NCBI GenBank assembly: GCA_041572755.1
Contig: JBFFRY010000014.1
Location: 1-61,850, forward strand
Source: JBFELU01 sp041572755
Lineage (GTDB): Bacteria > Actinomycetota > Acidimicrobiia > Spongiisociales > UBA11373
DNA length: 61,850 nt
Direction of reading: 5' to 3'
How positions within the stretch are numbered: position 1 is the stretch's first letter; each line of letters begins with the position of its first letter. The notes below the pieces were generated by a model, which made no database searches, was not told where the DNA came from, and saw nothing but the letters and a program-made list of their open reading frames with translations. A program made the translations under genes and the position numbers. Positions 24,696 through 33,326 of this stretch are shown one piece after another.

Positions 24696-26813
24696 TCACT
24701 CCAGCGACTCGGCGAGCAGCATCGCCAGATCCTTGACCGCCACGTCCCGATCGAGTTCCTTGACGCCGTCGTCGAGCATCACGAAGCAGAACGGGCACCC
24801 GGTGGCGATCTGATCGCAACCGGTGGCGAGTGCCTCCTCGGTACGCTCGATGTTCACCTTCTTGCCGGTGTGTTCCTCGAGCCACATCTGGGCTCCACCG
24901 GCGCCGCAGCAGAAGGCCTTGGCGCCGCTCCGCGGCATCTCGACGAGCCGCCCGGCCACCGATCCGAGAACCTCCCGCGGATCGTTGATGACATCGTTGT
25001 GCCGCCCCAGGTAGCACGGGTCGTGATAGGTGACCGTGGCACCGTTGGATTTGGGGGTGATCCGTCCGGCTTCGACGAGTTCAAGCAGCAACTGGCTGTG
25101 GTGCACCACCTCGTATTCGCCGCCAAACTGCGGATACTCATTGGCGAGCGTGTTGAAGCAGTGGGGGCATGGAGTCACGACCTTCTTGACCCCGAGCTCG
25201 TTGAGGGTGGTGATGTTCTGCAGGGCAAGCTGCTGGAACACGTACTCGTTCCCGGCGCGCCGCGCCGGATCGCCGGTGCACAGCTCTGCAGGTCCGAGGA
25301 TGGCGAAGTCGACCCCCGCCTCGTGCAGGAGGCGAGCGGTGGCGATGGTCACCTTCTGGTTCCGGTCGTCGAAGGACCCGGCACACCCCACCCAGAAGAG
25401 ATACTCGGCGGGATGACCCGCTTCGAGCCTCTTGACCTCGAAGTCGAGTGACGCCGTCCAGTCGGCCCGAGCCTGTTGGCTCATCGAATAGGGGTTCGAG
25501 GAGTTCTCGAGACTCAGGAACGTCCCACCCAACTGCTCCGGGAACGACGCCTCCATGAGCGTTAAGTAGCGGCGCATGTCGAGGATCTTGTCGAGGATCT
25601 CGATGTCGACGGGACAGACCTGATCGCACGCTTTGCAGGTGGTGCAAGCCCACAGTTCTTCGGCGGTGATCCTCTCGAAGACCGAATCGGAGGTCACGGT
25701 GATCGCGCCGTCGACGCCGACGGGCGGCGACACCGGCGGGGTACCGCTGCGAGCCGCCACCTCCCCGAGTTTGAGCACGATCTCGCGGGGGTCGAGGGGC
25801 TTCCCGGTGTGGTTGGCCGGACACACCGAGGTGCACCGCCCGCAGATGGTGCAAGCGTCGGTGTCGAGCAACTGCTTCCAGGTGAACTCTGCGACCGTCG
25901 AAACCCCGACCGTCTCGATGTCGGTGGCCTCGAGGAGATTGGGCATCTCCCGCATGGCTCCTTTGGGCCGATCCCGCTCGGCAAGCGCCATGTTGAGCGG
26001 CGAGGTGACCATGTGCCGAAGCTTGGTCACCGGGAGAACGACCAGGAAGGCCAGGAAGGTGACGGCGTGGGAGATCCACAGTCCCTGGTGCACGCCGGAC
26101 GCCACGCCGTCGCCGAAGGCATAGGAGAGGGGATAGCCGACGAACGACCACACCTCGAAGTCGGGCCGACCGTCGACGGCGATGCGGGCTGCCTCGGTGA
26201 GCAGGCCGGTGATCCCGATCAAGCCGAGGAGCAGCAAGATCCAGGCGTCCTCCGGCCTCGTCTTGCTGCGGATTCTCCACGGCGGGAACCCGTAGCGGCG
26301 GATGGCCGCCCCCACGATGCCGACCAGGAACACCACCGTCGCACCGTCGAGAGTCGCCGAGAAGCCCTGATAGAACCGGCCCTCCAGGAACTTGAGATTC
26401 CCGGGCAGGAGGTGGTCGATCTCCAGTGTGATCGTCCCCGCCAGTAGCAGCAGGAACCCGAAGTAGATCATCGAGTGCATCACCCCGGCAGAGCGGTCTT
26501 CCATGACCGAGCCCATGCTGAGCCCGCGCAGCGTCTCGCGGACACGGCGCATCCACCGGCCCCACCGCCGCTCGGGGGCACCCCGCTCCCAGTTCCGCAC
26601 CCGCACCGCAAACAGATAGGCCATGAGCCCCAGGAACGCCGCGGTCGCCGCGTAGAAGAGGGCTACGAGCGCCTCCGGCAGGTTCCCGAACACTGCCCGG
26701 CCGACATCGGGGTGCACCTCGTCGGGGAGGGTCCCGGCCCACCAGAAGAGCAGAGTCGCCGCCGGGAAGGCGACGACCATGGCAAAGAGGAAACGGGATA
26801 CGCGGCCTCGCAT
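24696..26813 (-). CDS. Membrane Fe-S oxidoreductase, EtfD-like (ETF:menaquinone oxidoreductase)
   Basis: 705 residues from ATG at 26813, set by AAGGAG five nt upstream; the frame extends 12 codons further without better signals. The N-terminal third has about six TM helices of NarI-like type. Two [4Fe-4S] motifs follow (CTICGRCTSVCP near 321 and CTTCKACDQVCP near 388), then two CCG domains (WVGCAGSF...CPHCFNTL and CYLGRH...CCGAGGAQMW). This layout matches the actinobacterial protein studied in mycobacteria as EtfD, which passes electrons from acyl-CoA dehydrogenases via ETF to menaquinone. The etfAB genes are not in the window; an acyl-CoA dehydrogenase lies at 34.9 kb. The specific acceptor is inferred from family. 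Confidence 0.85.
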   Translation of the reverse strand: MRGRVSRFLFAMVVAFPAATLLFWWAGTLPDEVHPDVGRAVFGNLPEALVALFYAATAAFLGLMAYLFAVRVRNWERGAPERRWGRWMRRVRETLRGLSMGSVMEDRSAGVMHSMIYFGFLLLLAGTITLEIDHLLPGNLKFLEGRFYQGFSATLDGATVVFLVGIVGAAIRRYGFPPWRIRSKTRPEDAWILLLLGLIGITGLLTEAARIAVDGRPDFEVWSFVGYPLSYAFGDGVASGVHQGLWISHAVTFLAFLVVLPVTKLRHMVTSPLNMALAERDRPKGAMREMPNLLEATDIETVGVSTVAEFTWKQLLDTDACTICGRCTSVCPANHTGKPLDPREIVLKLGEVAARSGTPPVSPPVGVDGAITVTSDSVFERITAEELWACTTCKACDQVCPVDIEILDKILDMRRYLTLMEASFPEQLGGTFLSLENSSNPYSMSQQARADWTASLDFEVKRLEAGHPAEYLFWVGCAGSFDDRNQKVTIATARLLHEAGVDFAILGPAELCTGDPARRAGNEYVFQQLALQNITTLNELGVKKVVTPCPHCFNTLANEYPQFGGEYEVVHHSQLLLELVEAGRITPKSNGATVTYHDPCYLGRHNDVINDPREVLGSVAGRLVEMPRSGAKAFCCGAGGAQMWLEEHTGKKVNIERTEEALATGCDQIATGCPFCFVMLDDGVKELDRDVAVKDLAMLLAESLE

Positions 26814-26875
26814 CAGGGCTCCTTGTCGGCGATCTGAGTCTAGGAGCACCCCTGAGGGGCCATTTCACCGTGGAA

Positions 26876-26905
26876 AATGACGCCGCCCAGTGGGGCGGCG
26901 TCATT
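26876..26905 (-). terminator. Intrinsic terminator downstream of pspA
   Basis: 13-bp perfect arms AATGACGCCGCCC / GGGCGGCGTCATT with an AGTG loop. On the minus strand the stem is followed by TTTTCC, so it terminates the pspA transcript (stop at 26922) before the EtfD-like gene. Confidence 0.85.
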
Positions 26906-26921
26906 GTTCCCCGGCTGCGGG

Positions 26922-27644
26922 TCAGCCCTCCAGACCCAACTCGGCCTTGAGTTCGGCGAGCTTGGCATCGGCCTGAGCGAGCGACACGGCCTCACGCAAT
27001 TCGGCCTCGGCGCCCTCCGGGGTGGCCTCGCGCAGTTCGGCGCGGGCCATGGCCTGGGCCTGACGGGCCTCGATCTTCTCCTCGACACGGTCGAGACTGA
27101 CGGCCTCGTCGTCCATCGTGGCCGAGATCGATTCGACGGCCTTGTTGACCGACTCCTGCATCTTGGCCTGCTGCAACGAGCCGACCAGTTCCATGCGCTT
27201 GGCGGCCAGCTCCTGGAGCCTCATGGCGTTCTGCTGCACGGCCTTCTTGGCCTCCTCGGCCTGATCGACGGCCGTCTCGTATTGCGACTTGAGAGTGGTC
27301 AGGTTGTTCTCGGAGGCCTGCAGCTTCATGGCCAGACCCTGAGCCGAGCGAGTCCACTTGTCGGCTGCAGCGGCATCACCGCCGGTGGTGGCCTCCTGCG
27401 CCTTGAGCAGCGCCTGCTTCGCCAACTCCCGGGCACTGCCGACGTCGTCGGCGGCATCTTCGATCTTGCCCTCCAGCTGGGTCCGGTGCGCTACCACCTT
27501 GGCGGCCTGGTTCCTGAGCTCCTGATCCCGTTTGCGCGCCTCATTGATCGCCTGCTCGATCTCGATCTCAGGATCCATCATGTCTTCCGCCTTGCGGCGG
27601 AACAGCGCCTTGATGTACCCCCACAGCCGCTTCAAGAAACCCAT
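26922..27644 (-). CDS. pspA: PspA/IM30 family membrane-stress protein
   Basis: 240 residues, almost wholly coiled coil. It begins with an amphipathic helix (MGFLKRLWGYIKALFRRKAED) for membrane binding, then the EIEIEQAINEARKRDQELRN hairpin start, and runs in long Ala/Glu/Lys/Gln heptads to the C-terminus. PspA/IM30 forms ESCRT-III-like assemblies that maintain membrane integrity under envelope stress. AGAAGGG precedes the ATG. A strong terminator follows it. The TPM-like gene lies 71 bp upstream on the same strand and may share the transcript. Confidence 0.92.
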   Translation of the reverse strand: MGFLKRLWGYIKALFRRKAEDMMDPEIEIEQAINEARKRDQELRNQAAKVVAHRTQLEGKIEDAADDVGSARELAKQALLKAQEATTGGDAAAADKWTRSAQGLAMKLQASENNLTTLKSQYETAVDQAEEAKKAVQQNAMRLQELAAKRMELVGSLQQAKMQESVNKAVESISATMDDEAVSLDRVEEKIEARQAQAMARAELREATPEGAEAELREAVSLAQADAKLAELKAELGLEG

Positions 27645-27715
27645 CGTTCAGCCCTTCTTCTCGGTGGCGATTCATCAATCATAGGGACCCGATTTCGGGG
27701 CCCGCCACGGCGGTC

Positions 27716-29002
27716 TCAGCGCCGCCGCCTCCTGGTCCTCCCGGTCCGACTCCGGCCGGTACTCGAGCGCGTCCTGCCCGACCGAGCCCGGGTGCGGGAT
27801 GCCGACGACCCGCTGCTGCGGGAGGTCGAGCCGAAGACGTTGGTGCTGCGCTGTCGCCCGCTGCCCCAATCGTATTGCCGGGACTGCGCCGTCCCTCCCA
27901 CAACGACGGAGAACACGTCGAGCCAGTCGAGACCTCCTCCGCCGTGGGACCGTGGCGCCATCGGAGCCGGCATGCGGCGTCCACCCACTTTGATCATGCG
28001 AGGCCGGGGCTCACTTCCCCGCCGGAGCTTCTCGGCATCCTCCCGGCACACCCTGACCTTCTGGGTCCCCGCCGGAGTGCGAATCTCGGCCTCCTCGCTG
28101 GCGTCGGGGTGGGTGGGATCGAAGAAGCAGACATGCCGCTCTTTCTTCTCCGGCTTCGACGGCACCGGATTCCCGGTGGAGATCGCCGCGGCGGCATCGA
28201 GTTGCCACCGTGCGTCATCGAGCCGATCGGAGAGCCCCTCGAGCGCCCGCAGATCGCGGGCCTCCTCGAACTCATCGCTCGTCGATTGGAACGTCGTTCC
28301 CGCAGCCTCGAGATAGCGATTGTCTTCCCGTGAATCCGAAACCGACACCTGGTCGGAGATCTCGAGGATGGTGTTGGCCATCGCATCGAGCTGCTGTTTG
28401 ATCTCCTTCCGGGCCTCGTCCACAGACCGCGCCGCGACCCGCTCCTCCGACTTGCGCTGCCGCCGCACCACAAACGCCACGATCAGGACCAACCCACCGA
28501 CGACGACCAGGAGGATGAACAACCCGCCGCCGCCGCCCTCCGAGGAGGAGCCGGTTGATGAGGTCGGCGCCGCCGATCCCACGAGCGCATCGACCACAGC
28601 ATCGACGTATCCGGCGTCACCGCCGCCCGCCGCGAACCCTGCATCGAGCGCCCGATCGAGCGTGGGCCGGTCGAACTCGTCGCTGTCGATGCCCTCCTGT
28701 CCGGCCGACAGCACGAGCACGGTGCCGGACCCGATCTCGTCGCGGACGGCCGCCGCAAAGGTCGTGGCGCCGCCGGGCGGGTCGTCCTCGAGGAGCACCA
28801 CGAAGAACCGGCTCCCTGCATTGGACGCCCGGGACACTGAAGCCGAGATCCGTGACTCGCTGACCGAGAGGCTGGACTCGATGTAGTACCCGTCGGCCCG
28901 GGCGACCGTGGCGGCCTCGTCCGGTTCCACCGCCATCGCCGAAACGGCGACGACCGAAACCAGTCCCGCCACCACCAGGCCGGTCAAGAGACGCTTGATC
29001 AT
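27716..29002 (-). CDS. TPM-domain-like membrane protein with Arg/Ser/Thr-rich tail
   Basis: 428 residues from ATG at 29002 (a TTG immediately before it is less likely). A signal peptide (residues 1-24) leads into an extracytoplasmic TPM-like alpha/beta domain (about 35-140: GSRFFVVLLEDDPPGG, GTVLVLSAGQEG). A Ser/Gly linker and one TM (about 157-177) follow, then a cytoplasmic helical part (about 185-275), a region with a Cys pair (HVCFFDP, KVRVCRED) and a very basic tail ending in repeated SGRTR/TGRTRRRRR. TPM proteins are envelope-associated and some are phosphatase-like. Proximity to pspA suggests a membrane-stress role. Function not established. Confidence 0.75.
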   Translation of the reverse strand: MIKRLLTGLVVAGLVSVVAVSAMAVEPDEAATVARADGYYIESSLSVSESRISASVSRASNAGSRFFVVLLEDDPPGGATTFAAAVRDEIGSGTVLVLSAGQEGIDSDEFDRPTLDRALDAGFAAGGGDAGYVDAVVDALVGSAAPTSSTGSSSEGGGGGLFILLVVVGGLVLIVAFVVRRQRKSEERVAARSVDEARKEIKQQLDAMANTILEISDQVSVSDSREDNRYLEAAGTTFQSTSDEFEEARDLRALEGLSDRLDDARWQLDAAAAISTGNPVPSKPEKKERHVCFFDPTHPDASEEAEIRTPAGTQKVRVCREDAEKLRRGSEPRPRMIKVGGRRMPAPMAPRSHGGGGLDWLDVFSVVVGGTAQSRQYDWGSGRQRSTNVFGSTSRSSGSSASRTRARSGRTRSSTGRSRTGRTRRRRR

Positions 29003-29054
29003 CAAGGGAACTCTAGAGAGGCGGCGGGGCGTCGGCTTCCGCTCGGGGCCCAGG

Positions 29055-29960
29055 TCAACGCCCGAACAAGGCTCTGACGAAGAGCCACAGGTTGGCGGGC
29101 CGCTCCGCCATTCTCCTGGTGAGGTAGGGGTACCAACTGTCGCCGTAGGGCACGTAGATCCGGACGGCGTATCCGCCCGCCGCCAACTGGCCCTGCAGTC
29201 GTCCTCTTACTCCGTACAGCATCTGGAACTCGAACGGCTGCTCTCGGGAGAGGGAGCGCACGTGGGCGATCCGCCTCTCGTCGTGGGTGGCAATGGCCGG
29301 GTAGGCGCCGCCGGCCTCCATGAGCGTCGTCGCCAGGGCGTCGAAGGAGCGGTCCACCTCGAACCCCCGCTGGTGAGCAATCTCAGCCGGCTCGTCGTAG
29401 GCCCCTTTGCACAGGCGGATATGCCCCCCGAGGGAAGCGATCCGGTTGAGATCAGACGGGGTCCGGTGGAGATACGCTTGCAGCGCCAGTCCGAGGTTCC
29501 CGTGGCGCCGCTGGGCGTCCTCGTAGAGAGCGACGGTGGCGTCGGTGAGGGTGCTCTCCTCCATGTCGATGGTGACGGTGGAGCCGATCTCGGCAGCAGC
29601 GATGGCCAGGCGATCCAGAGATCGGGCAACGAGGCCGTCGTCCAGACCCAGCCCCAGTTGAGTCAGTTTGATGGAGATGTTGGCATCGAGAGACTCGGCG
29701 CCGATGCGGGCGATGCAGTCGAGATAGTCGTCCCGTGCCCGCTCTGCCTCGGCGGCGGTGGTGACGTGCTCCCCGAGGTGATCGAGCGATACCGAGAAGC
29801 CCGCATCGTTGAGGCGTTGGGTCACCGCCACCGCCTGGTCCAGGCTCTCTCCGGCCACGAAACGCATCGCCAGACGGCGCCCCGCCCGCCTGGTGAACAG
29901 CCTCCGCACCCATCCCCAGCCCGTCACCATCAGGACCAGCCTGAAGAGCAGCCCTCTCAT
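29055..29960 (-). CDS. Proline dehydrogenase
   Basis: 301 residues from ATG at 29960, 4 nt after the proC stop; longer versions would overlap proC. A monofunctional flavin-dependent PRODH barrel with VSLDHLGEHVTT, ANISIKLTQLGLGLD, VTIDMEES, LALQAYLHRTPSDL, IRLCKGAYDEP, AIATHDERR and FEFQMLYGVRG, ending in VRIYVPYGDSWYPYLTRRMAERP. It oxidises proline to P5C and passes electrons to the quinone pool. No P5C dehydrogenase gene lies nearby. It is translationally close to proC, which runs the reverse overall step with NADPH, so both directions of the proline/P5C pair are encoded together. Confidence 0.95.
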   Translation of the reverse strand: MRGLLFRLVLMVTGWGWVRRLFTRRAGRRLAMRFVAGESLDQAVAVTQRLNDAGFSVSLDHLGEHVTTAAEAERARDDYLDCIARIGAESLDANISIKLTQLGLGLDDGLVARSLDRLAIAAAEIGSTVTIDMEESTLTDATVALYEDAQRRHGNLGLALQAYLHRTPSDLNRIASLGGHIRLCKGAYDEPAEIAHQRGFEVDRSFDALATTLMEAGGAYPAIATHDERRIAHVRSLSREQPFEFQMLYGVRGRLQGQLAAGGYAVRIYVPYGDSWYPYLTRRMAERPANLWLFVRALFGR

Positions 29961-29964
29961 CTGG

Positions 29965-30789
29965 TCATTGACCCTCGGACGCGGCTCGGTCTCCCAACTC
30001 CCGGGACCGTTGGGAAGCTGCCCGCACGGCATCCTCGACGAGCGCCCGGAAGCCCCGCTCCTCGAGGACGTGCACCGCGGCCGCGGTGGTTCCACCCGGC
30101 GAGGTCACCTGAGCCCGAAGCTGCTCCGGTCCGGCGTCGACGGCCGACATCAGCATCCCGGCGCCCTTGACCGTCTGATTGACGAGTCGTTCGGCGGCGT
30201 GGCGCGGCAGCCCTTCTCTGATGGCGGCCTCGGTGAGGGCTTCGGCCAGGAGGAACACGTAGGCGGGACCGGTGCCCGATACTGCTGTGACGGCATCGAG
30301 CAGTTGCTCGTCGAGTCGCAGGGTATCCCCCACGGCGGCAAGCAGGCGCTCGGCCAGCAGCATGGACTCCTCATCGGCGTGCCTTCCGGCACAGAGGGCG
30401 GTGACGCCCTGGTCGATCAGCGCCGGGGTGTTGGGCATCGAGCGCACCACGGCGAGGTTGCCCAGCATCTGCTCGAAGACCGACGTCGGCACCCCGGCCG
30501 CCAGGGAGAGAATCATCTGAGACGGCTCGACCACACCCTGCAGGCTGCGGAGAAGCGTCGGCACGTCGCCCGGCTTGACCGCCACGACGACCACCCGGCG
30601 TCCCTTGGCAGCCTCGGCGGAGTCGAGAAGCACGGTGAGACCCGTCCGGTCGGCGACCGCTTCGGCGTGCTCGGACCGACGGGCGGCCAGCACCAAGTTC
30701 TCGGAACCCCAGCCAGCTCGGATCAGGCCTCCGGCGAGGACCTCTCCCATGGCCCCGGCACCAAGAATCGCTACCGATGGATGCTGCAT
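29965..30789 (-). CDS. proC: Pyrroline-5-carboxylate reductase
   Basis: 274 residues, normal ProC length. N-terminal Rossmann VAILGAGAMGEVLAGGLIRA, then VVVVAVKPGDV, VVRSMPNTPALI, and the C-terminal dimer signature TAVSGTGPAYVFLLAEALTE with QTVKGAGMLM and LRAQVTSPGGTTAAAV. It catalyses the last step of proline synthesis using NAD(P)H. The start is ATG at 30789. A TATACT -10-like element ends 8 nt before it, suggesting a leaderless transcript. Only 12 bp separate it from the divergent CNNM gene. Proline dehydrogenase follows 4 nt after its stop. Confidence 0.97.
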   Translation of the reverse strand: MQHPSVAILGAGAMGEVLAGGLIRAGWGSENLVLAARRSEHAEAVADRTGLTVLLDSAEAAKGRRVVVVAVKPGDVPTLLRSLQGVVEPSQMILSLAAGVPTSVFEQMLGNLAVVRSMPNTPALIDQGVTALCAGRHADEESMLLAERLLAAVGDTLRLDEQLLDAVTAVSGTGPAYVFLLAEALTEAAIREGLPRHAAERLVNQTVKGAGMLMSAVDAGPEQLRAQVTSPGGTTAAAVHVLEERGFRALVEDAVRAASQRSRELGDRAASEGQ

Positions 30790-30796
30790 TCCGGGC

Positions 30797-30802
30797 AGTA
30801 TA
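30797..30802 (-). promoter_or_regulatory. TATACT -10 element, probable leaderless proC promoter
   Basis: On the minus strand TATACT is followed by seven nt and then the proC ATG, the spacing of a leaderless TANNNT promoter. The -10 overlaps the first codons of the divergent CNNM gene. No clear -35. Confidence 0.5.
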
Positions 30803-32055
30803 TGGGGATGCGGCCCACCTTCTCCGAGAGTCTCCCCTTGATGGTGCTGCTGGTCGTCCTCATCGTGGTCGCCATCTTCTTGGCCGCGGCCGAAGCCGCC
30901 CTACTGCGGGTACGACGCTCCCGGGTGGTGGTGCTCGCCGATCAGGGCGACCGACCCGCCCGGCGGGTGCTTGCTCTGATCGATGAACTCCCCCGCGTGA
31001 TGAACACGGTGCTCCTGATCGTGCTGCTCACCCAGATCGGGGCCGCCACCGTGACCGGCTACCTTGCCGAGCGCCACTTCGGGAACGCCGGGGTGACCGT
31101 GGCTTCGGTGCTCCTCACTTTCGTCATGTTCGTGTACGCCGAGGCCATCCCAAAGACCATCGCGGTTCGGAATCCGGTCAGCGTGGCTCGATTCGTGGCC
31201 GTCCCGGTCGGAGCGATCGTGTGGCTCATGCGGCCCTTCGTCGCCGTCCTGCTGAGGTTCGCCGACCTCCAGGCGCCGGGTCGCGGCATCGCCGCTCCGG
31301 TCGGCGTCACCGAAGCCGAACTTCGCCACCTGGCAGCCGAGGCACAGGCTGCCGGCCTGATCGCCGAGTCCGACCTGGAACTGATGGAGCGGGCGTTCTC
31401 GGTCGGGGACGAGAAGGTGGGGGCACTGGTGGTGCCCCGGCCGGAGATCGTCGCCATCCCCGCCGGAACCGCCCTGCGAGCCGCCTTCGACCTGGCACTG
31501 GAATCCGGGCACCGGCGGCTTCCCGTCTACGGGGAGAGCCTCGACGACATCACCGGTTCGGTGCGACTCCGAGATCTCGCCCGGGCGGTCACCGACGACG
31601 CCGACGTGGGGCCCGCCGATCTGGCGATCCCCGTCCTCGTGGTGCCCGAGAGCGGGCGAGCCATCGACGTGCTGCGCGACATGCAGGCCTCGGCCAGGCA
31701 CCTCGCCGTGGTGATCGACGAGCACGGGGGAACCGCCGGGATCGTGACGATCGAGGATCTGGTCGAGGAGATAGTCGGCGAGATCTCCGACGACGACCGG
31801 GCCGCCACGCCTCCGATCCGCCCCCTGGAGGACGGGCGGTGGCTGGTCGAAGGAAACGCCGAGATCGACGAGTTGGAGGAAGCGCTGGGGACGACTCTGC
31901 CCTCCGGGGACTGGGTGACTGCAGCCGGTCTGGTGCTGGCCGCCGCCGGCCGGATCCCCAGTGAGGGGGACCGTTATCCGATCGCCGGCCACACTTTCCG
32001 GGTGGTGTCGGCATCACGACGCCGGGTGCGACGGATCGAAGTGACCCGAGGATGA
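30802..32055 (+). CDS. CNNM/CorC-type membrane protein (HlyC/CorC family)
   Basis: 417 residues from ATG at 30802 (ATG at 30808 is equally possible). A DUF21/CNNM transmembrane domain with three to four helices (about 10-150; FVMFVYAEAIPKTIAVRNP) is followed by two CBS motifs (ALVVPRPEIVAIPAG and HLAVVIDEHGGTAGIVTIED) and a C-terminal CorC_HlyC/FAD-like transporter-associated domain (GDWVTAAGLVLAAAGRIPSEGD). Homologues mediate or regulate Mg2+ or Co2+ export, with CBS domains binding ATP. The stop overlaps the VOC gene in ATGA, so the two are translationally coupled. Confidence 0.92.
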   Translation: MGMRPTFSESLPLMVLLVVLIVVAIFLAAAEAALLRVRRSRVVVLADQGDRPARRVLALIDELPRVMNTVLLIVLLTQIGAATVTGYLAERHFGNAGVTVASVLLTFVMFVYAEAIPKTIAVRNPVSVARFVAVPVGAIVWLMRPFVAVLLRFADLQAPGRGIAAPVGVTEAELRHLAAEAQAAGLIAESDLELMERAFSVGDEKVGALVVPRPEIVAIPAGTALRAAFDLALESGHRRLPVYGESLDDITGSVRLRDLARAVTDDADVGPADLAIPVLVVPESGRAIDVLRDMQASARHLAVVIDEHGGTAGIVTIEDLVEEIVGEISDDDRAATPPIRPLEDGRWLVEGNAEIDELEEALGTTLPSGDWVTAAGLVLAAAGRIPSEGDRYPIAGHTFRVVSASRRRVRRIEVTRG

Positions 32056-32420
32056 TGGACCAGCAGATCACCTTCCTCTTCGTCACCGACCTCGAGCGAA
32101 GTGCGGCGTTCTACTCAGGCATCCTCGGCTTCGACGAAGTCCTGGACCAGGGGACCTGCCGGATCTACCGGGCCGCGTCCCAAGCCTTCGTGGGCATCTG
32201 TGAACGACCCGACTCGGTGTCTCCCGACGGCGTGATTCTCACGTTCGTCACCGACGACGTCGACGGTTGGCACCATCGGATCATCACCTCGGGGTGGCAA
32301 CATGAGGCCGCCCCGGCCGAGAACACCGATTATGGGATCCGTCACGCCTTCTACCGAGATCCGGACGGCTATCTCGTGGAGATCCAGGTCTTCCGGGACC
32401 CCCGCTGGCCCTCAGCCTGA
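32052..32420 (+). CDS. VOC (glyoxalase/bleomycin resistance) superfamily protein
   Basis: 122 residues, one VOC module pair: FLFVTDLERSAAFYSGILGF at the start, VILTFVTDDVDGWHHRI in the middle and RHAFYRDPDGYLVEIQVF at the end, with the C-terminal Glu metal ligand. Such proteins include glyoxalases, dioxygenases and drug-binding proteins; the substrate is not predictable. The ATG overlaps the CNNM stop (ATGA). The last 9 bp overlap the convergent AlkD-like gene. Confidence 0.88.
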   Translation: MMDQQITFLFVTDLERSAAFYSGILGFDEVLDQGTCRIYRAASQAFVGICERPDSVSPDGVILTFVTDDVDGWHHRIITSGWQHEAAPAENTDYGIRHAFYRDPDGYLVEIQVFRDPRWPSA

Positions 32421-33122
32421 TCGCTTCCCCGATTTGGTGCCGGTCTCCAACTTGTTGCGGGTTTCCCGCACCGCTATCGCCGGCAGTACGGGTGCGTGGC
32501 GGGCCAGCAGCGCGGCGACCCGATCGGGGCACCGTGCCGTGTGCACCCTCAGCACCCACGACACGGCCTTCGGAATCCCACCCTCCCGATCACCTGAAGC
32601 CCGGAGCACCAGCGATTCGACCCGGGGCCACCATCGAGCCGCCTCGGAGGTTCGGCCGGTCCCCAGGCACCCGACCAGGGCGAGCCTCCTTGCCCAAGGG
32701 TTGCGGCGCCGGGACAGCAGGTCGAGAGTGCGGTATCCGCGCTCGGGGTCATCGGCGACCCACGGTGCCAGGAGCGACGCCCCCACGGCATCCGCCGTCT
32801 CCCAGTTGTCGATGGACCGCACCCACCGATCGACCGTCCGCAACCCGAACCCCTCCCTGGCCTTGCGATCGTGGCCGTGGAGAAGGGCGGCGAGGACCAT
32901 CTCCTCCCGCACCCCCCGGGACCAGAGTGCATCGGCGAGGGCCGCCACGTCCCCCGGATTCGCCTCGGGGTACCGCCGATGCCAACGGCGGGCCAGCGAA
33001 CGGAGGTCGCCCAGCGACACCCCATAGAACGGCAGAGCCGTCTTGATGATCGGACTCGGATCGACGACTGTGCTGCTCAACGAGCGAAGCTCGGCGCTGA
33101 GCGCCTGTGCCTGCCGTTCCAT
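32412..33122 (-). CDS. AlkD-like DNA alkylation repair protein
   Basis: 236 residues from ATG at 33122, chosen over 33134 because GGAG lies six nt upstream. All-helical HEAT-like repeat protein matching the DNA alkylation repair family: FYGVSLGDLRSLARRWHRRY, VLAALLHGHDRKA, SIDNWETADAVGASLLAPWV, NPWARRLALVGCL, and KAVSWVLRVHTARCPDRV toward the end. AlkD-type glycosylases excise N3- or N7-alkylpurines without base flipping. The WETAD and KAVSWVLR segments carry positions important in AlkD. Convergent 9-bp overlap with the VOC gene. Confidence 0.88.
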   Translation of the reverse strand: MERQAQALSAELRSLSSTVVDPSPIIKTALPFYGVSLGDLRSLARRWHRRYPEANPGDVAALADALWSRGVREEMVLAALLHGHDRKAREGFGLRTVDRWVRSIDNWETADAVGASLLAPWVADDPERGYRTLDLLSRRRNPWARRLALVGCLGTGRTSEAARWWPRVESLVLRASGDREGGIPKAVSWVLRVHTARCPDRVAALLARHAPVLPAIAVRETRNKLETGTKSGKRSG

Positions 33123-33173
33123 GACCGACTCCAATCACTCAACCGGGCGAGACGATCATCCGATGTCTCTTCC

Positions 33174-33326
33174 ATGATCACTTTGGTGTGCCGGGCGTGC
33201 CACCGGCCGCTGCGCTTCGGCGACAACGGCTGGGAGCACCGTGACCCAGATAACAACTGCACGCAGATCATGGTGGCGTGGCCGCCCCCGACGACCGCGG
33301 ACGAACCGGCACTCCACGAGGCCTAG
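33174..33326 (+). CDS. Small CxxC protein, unknown function
   Basis: 50 residues. CRACHRPL near the N-terminus plus a later His and Cys (HRDPDNNC) could form a small metal site. The gene looks real because its TAG stop is embedded in the CTAG shared with the convergent GNAT gene, as in three other convergent pairs here. No known family. Confidence 0.5.
   Translation: MITLVCRACHRPLRFGDNGWEHRDPDNNCTQIMVAWPPPTTADEPALHEA

Noticed and set aside
25138..26904. A 588-codon minus-strand frame
   Set aside because: It is an out-of-frame reading of the Fe-S oxidoreductase, rich in Arg/Pro/Gly and lacking motifs.
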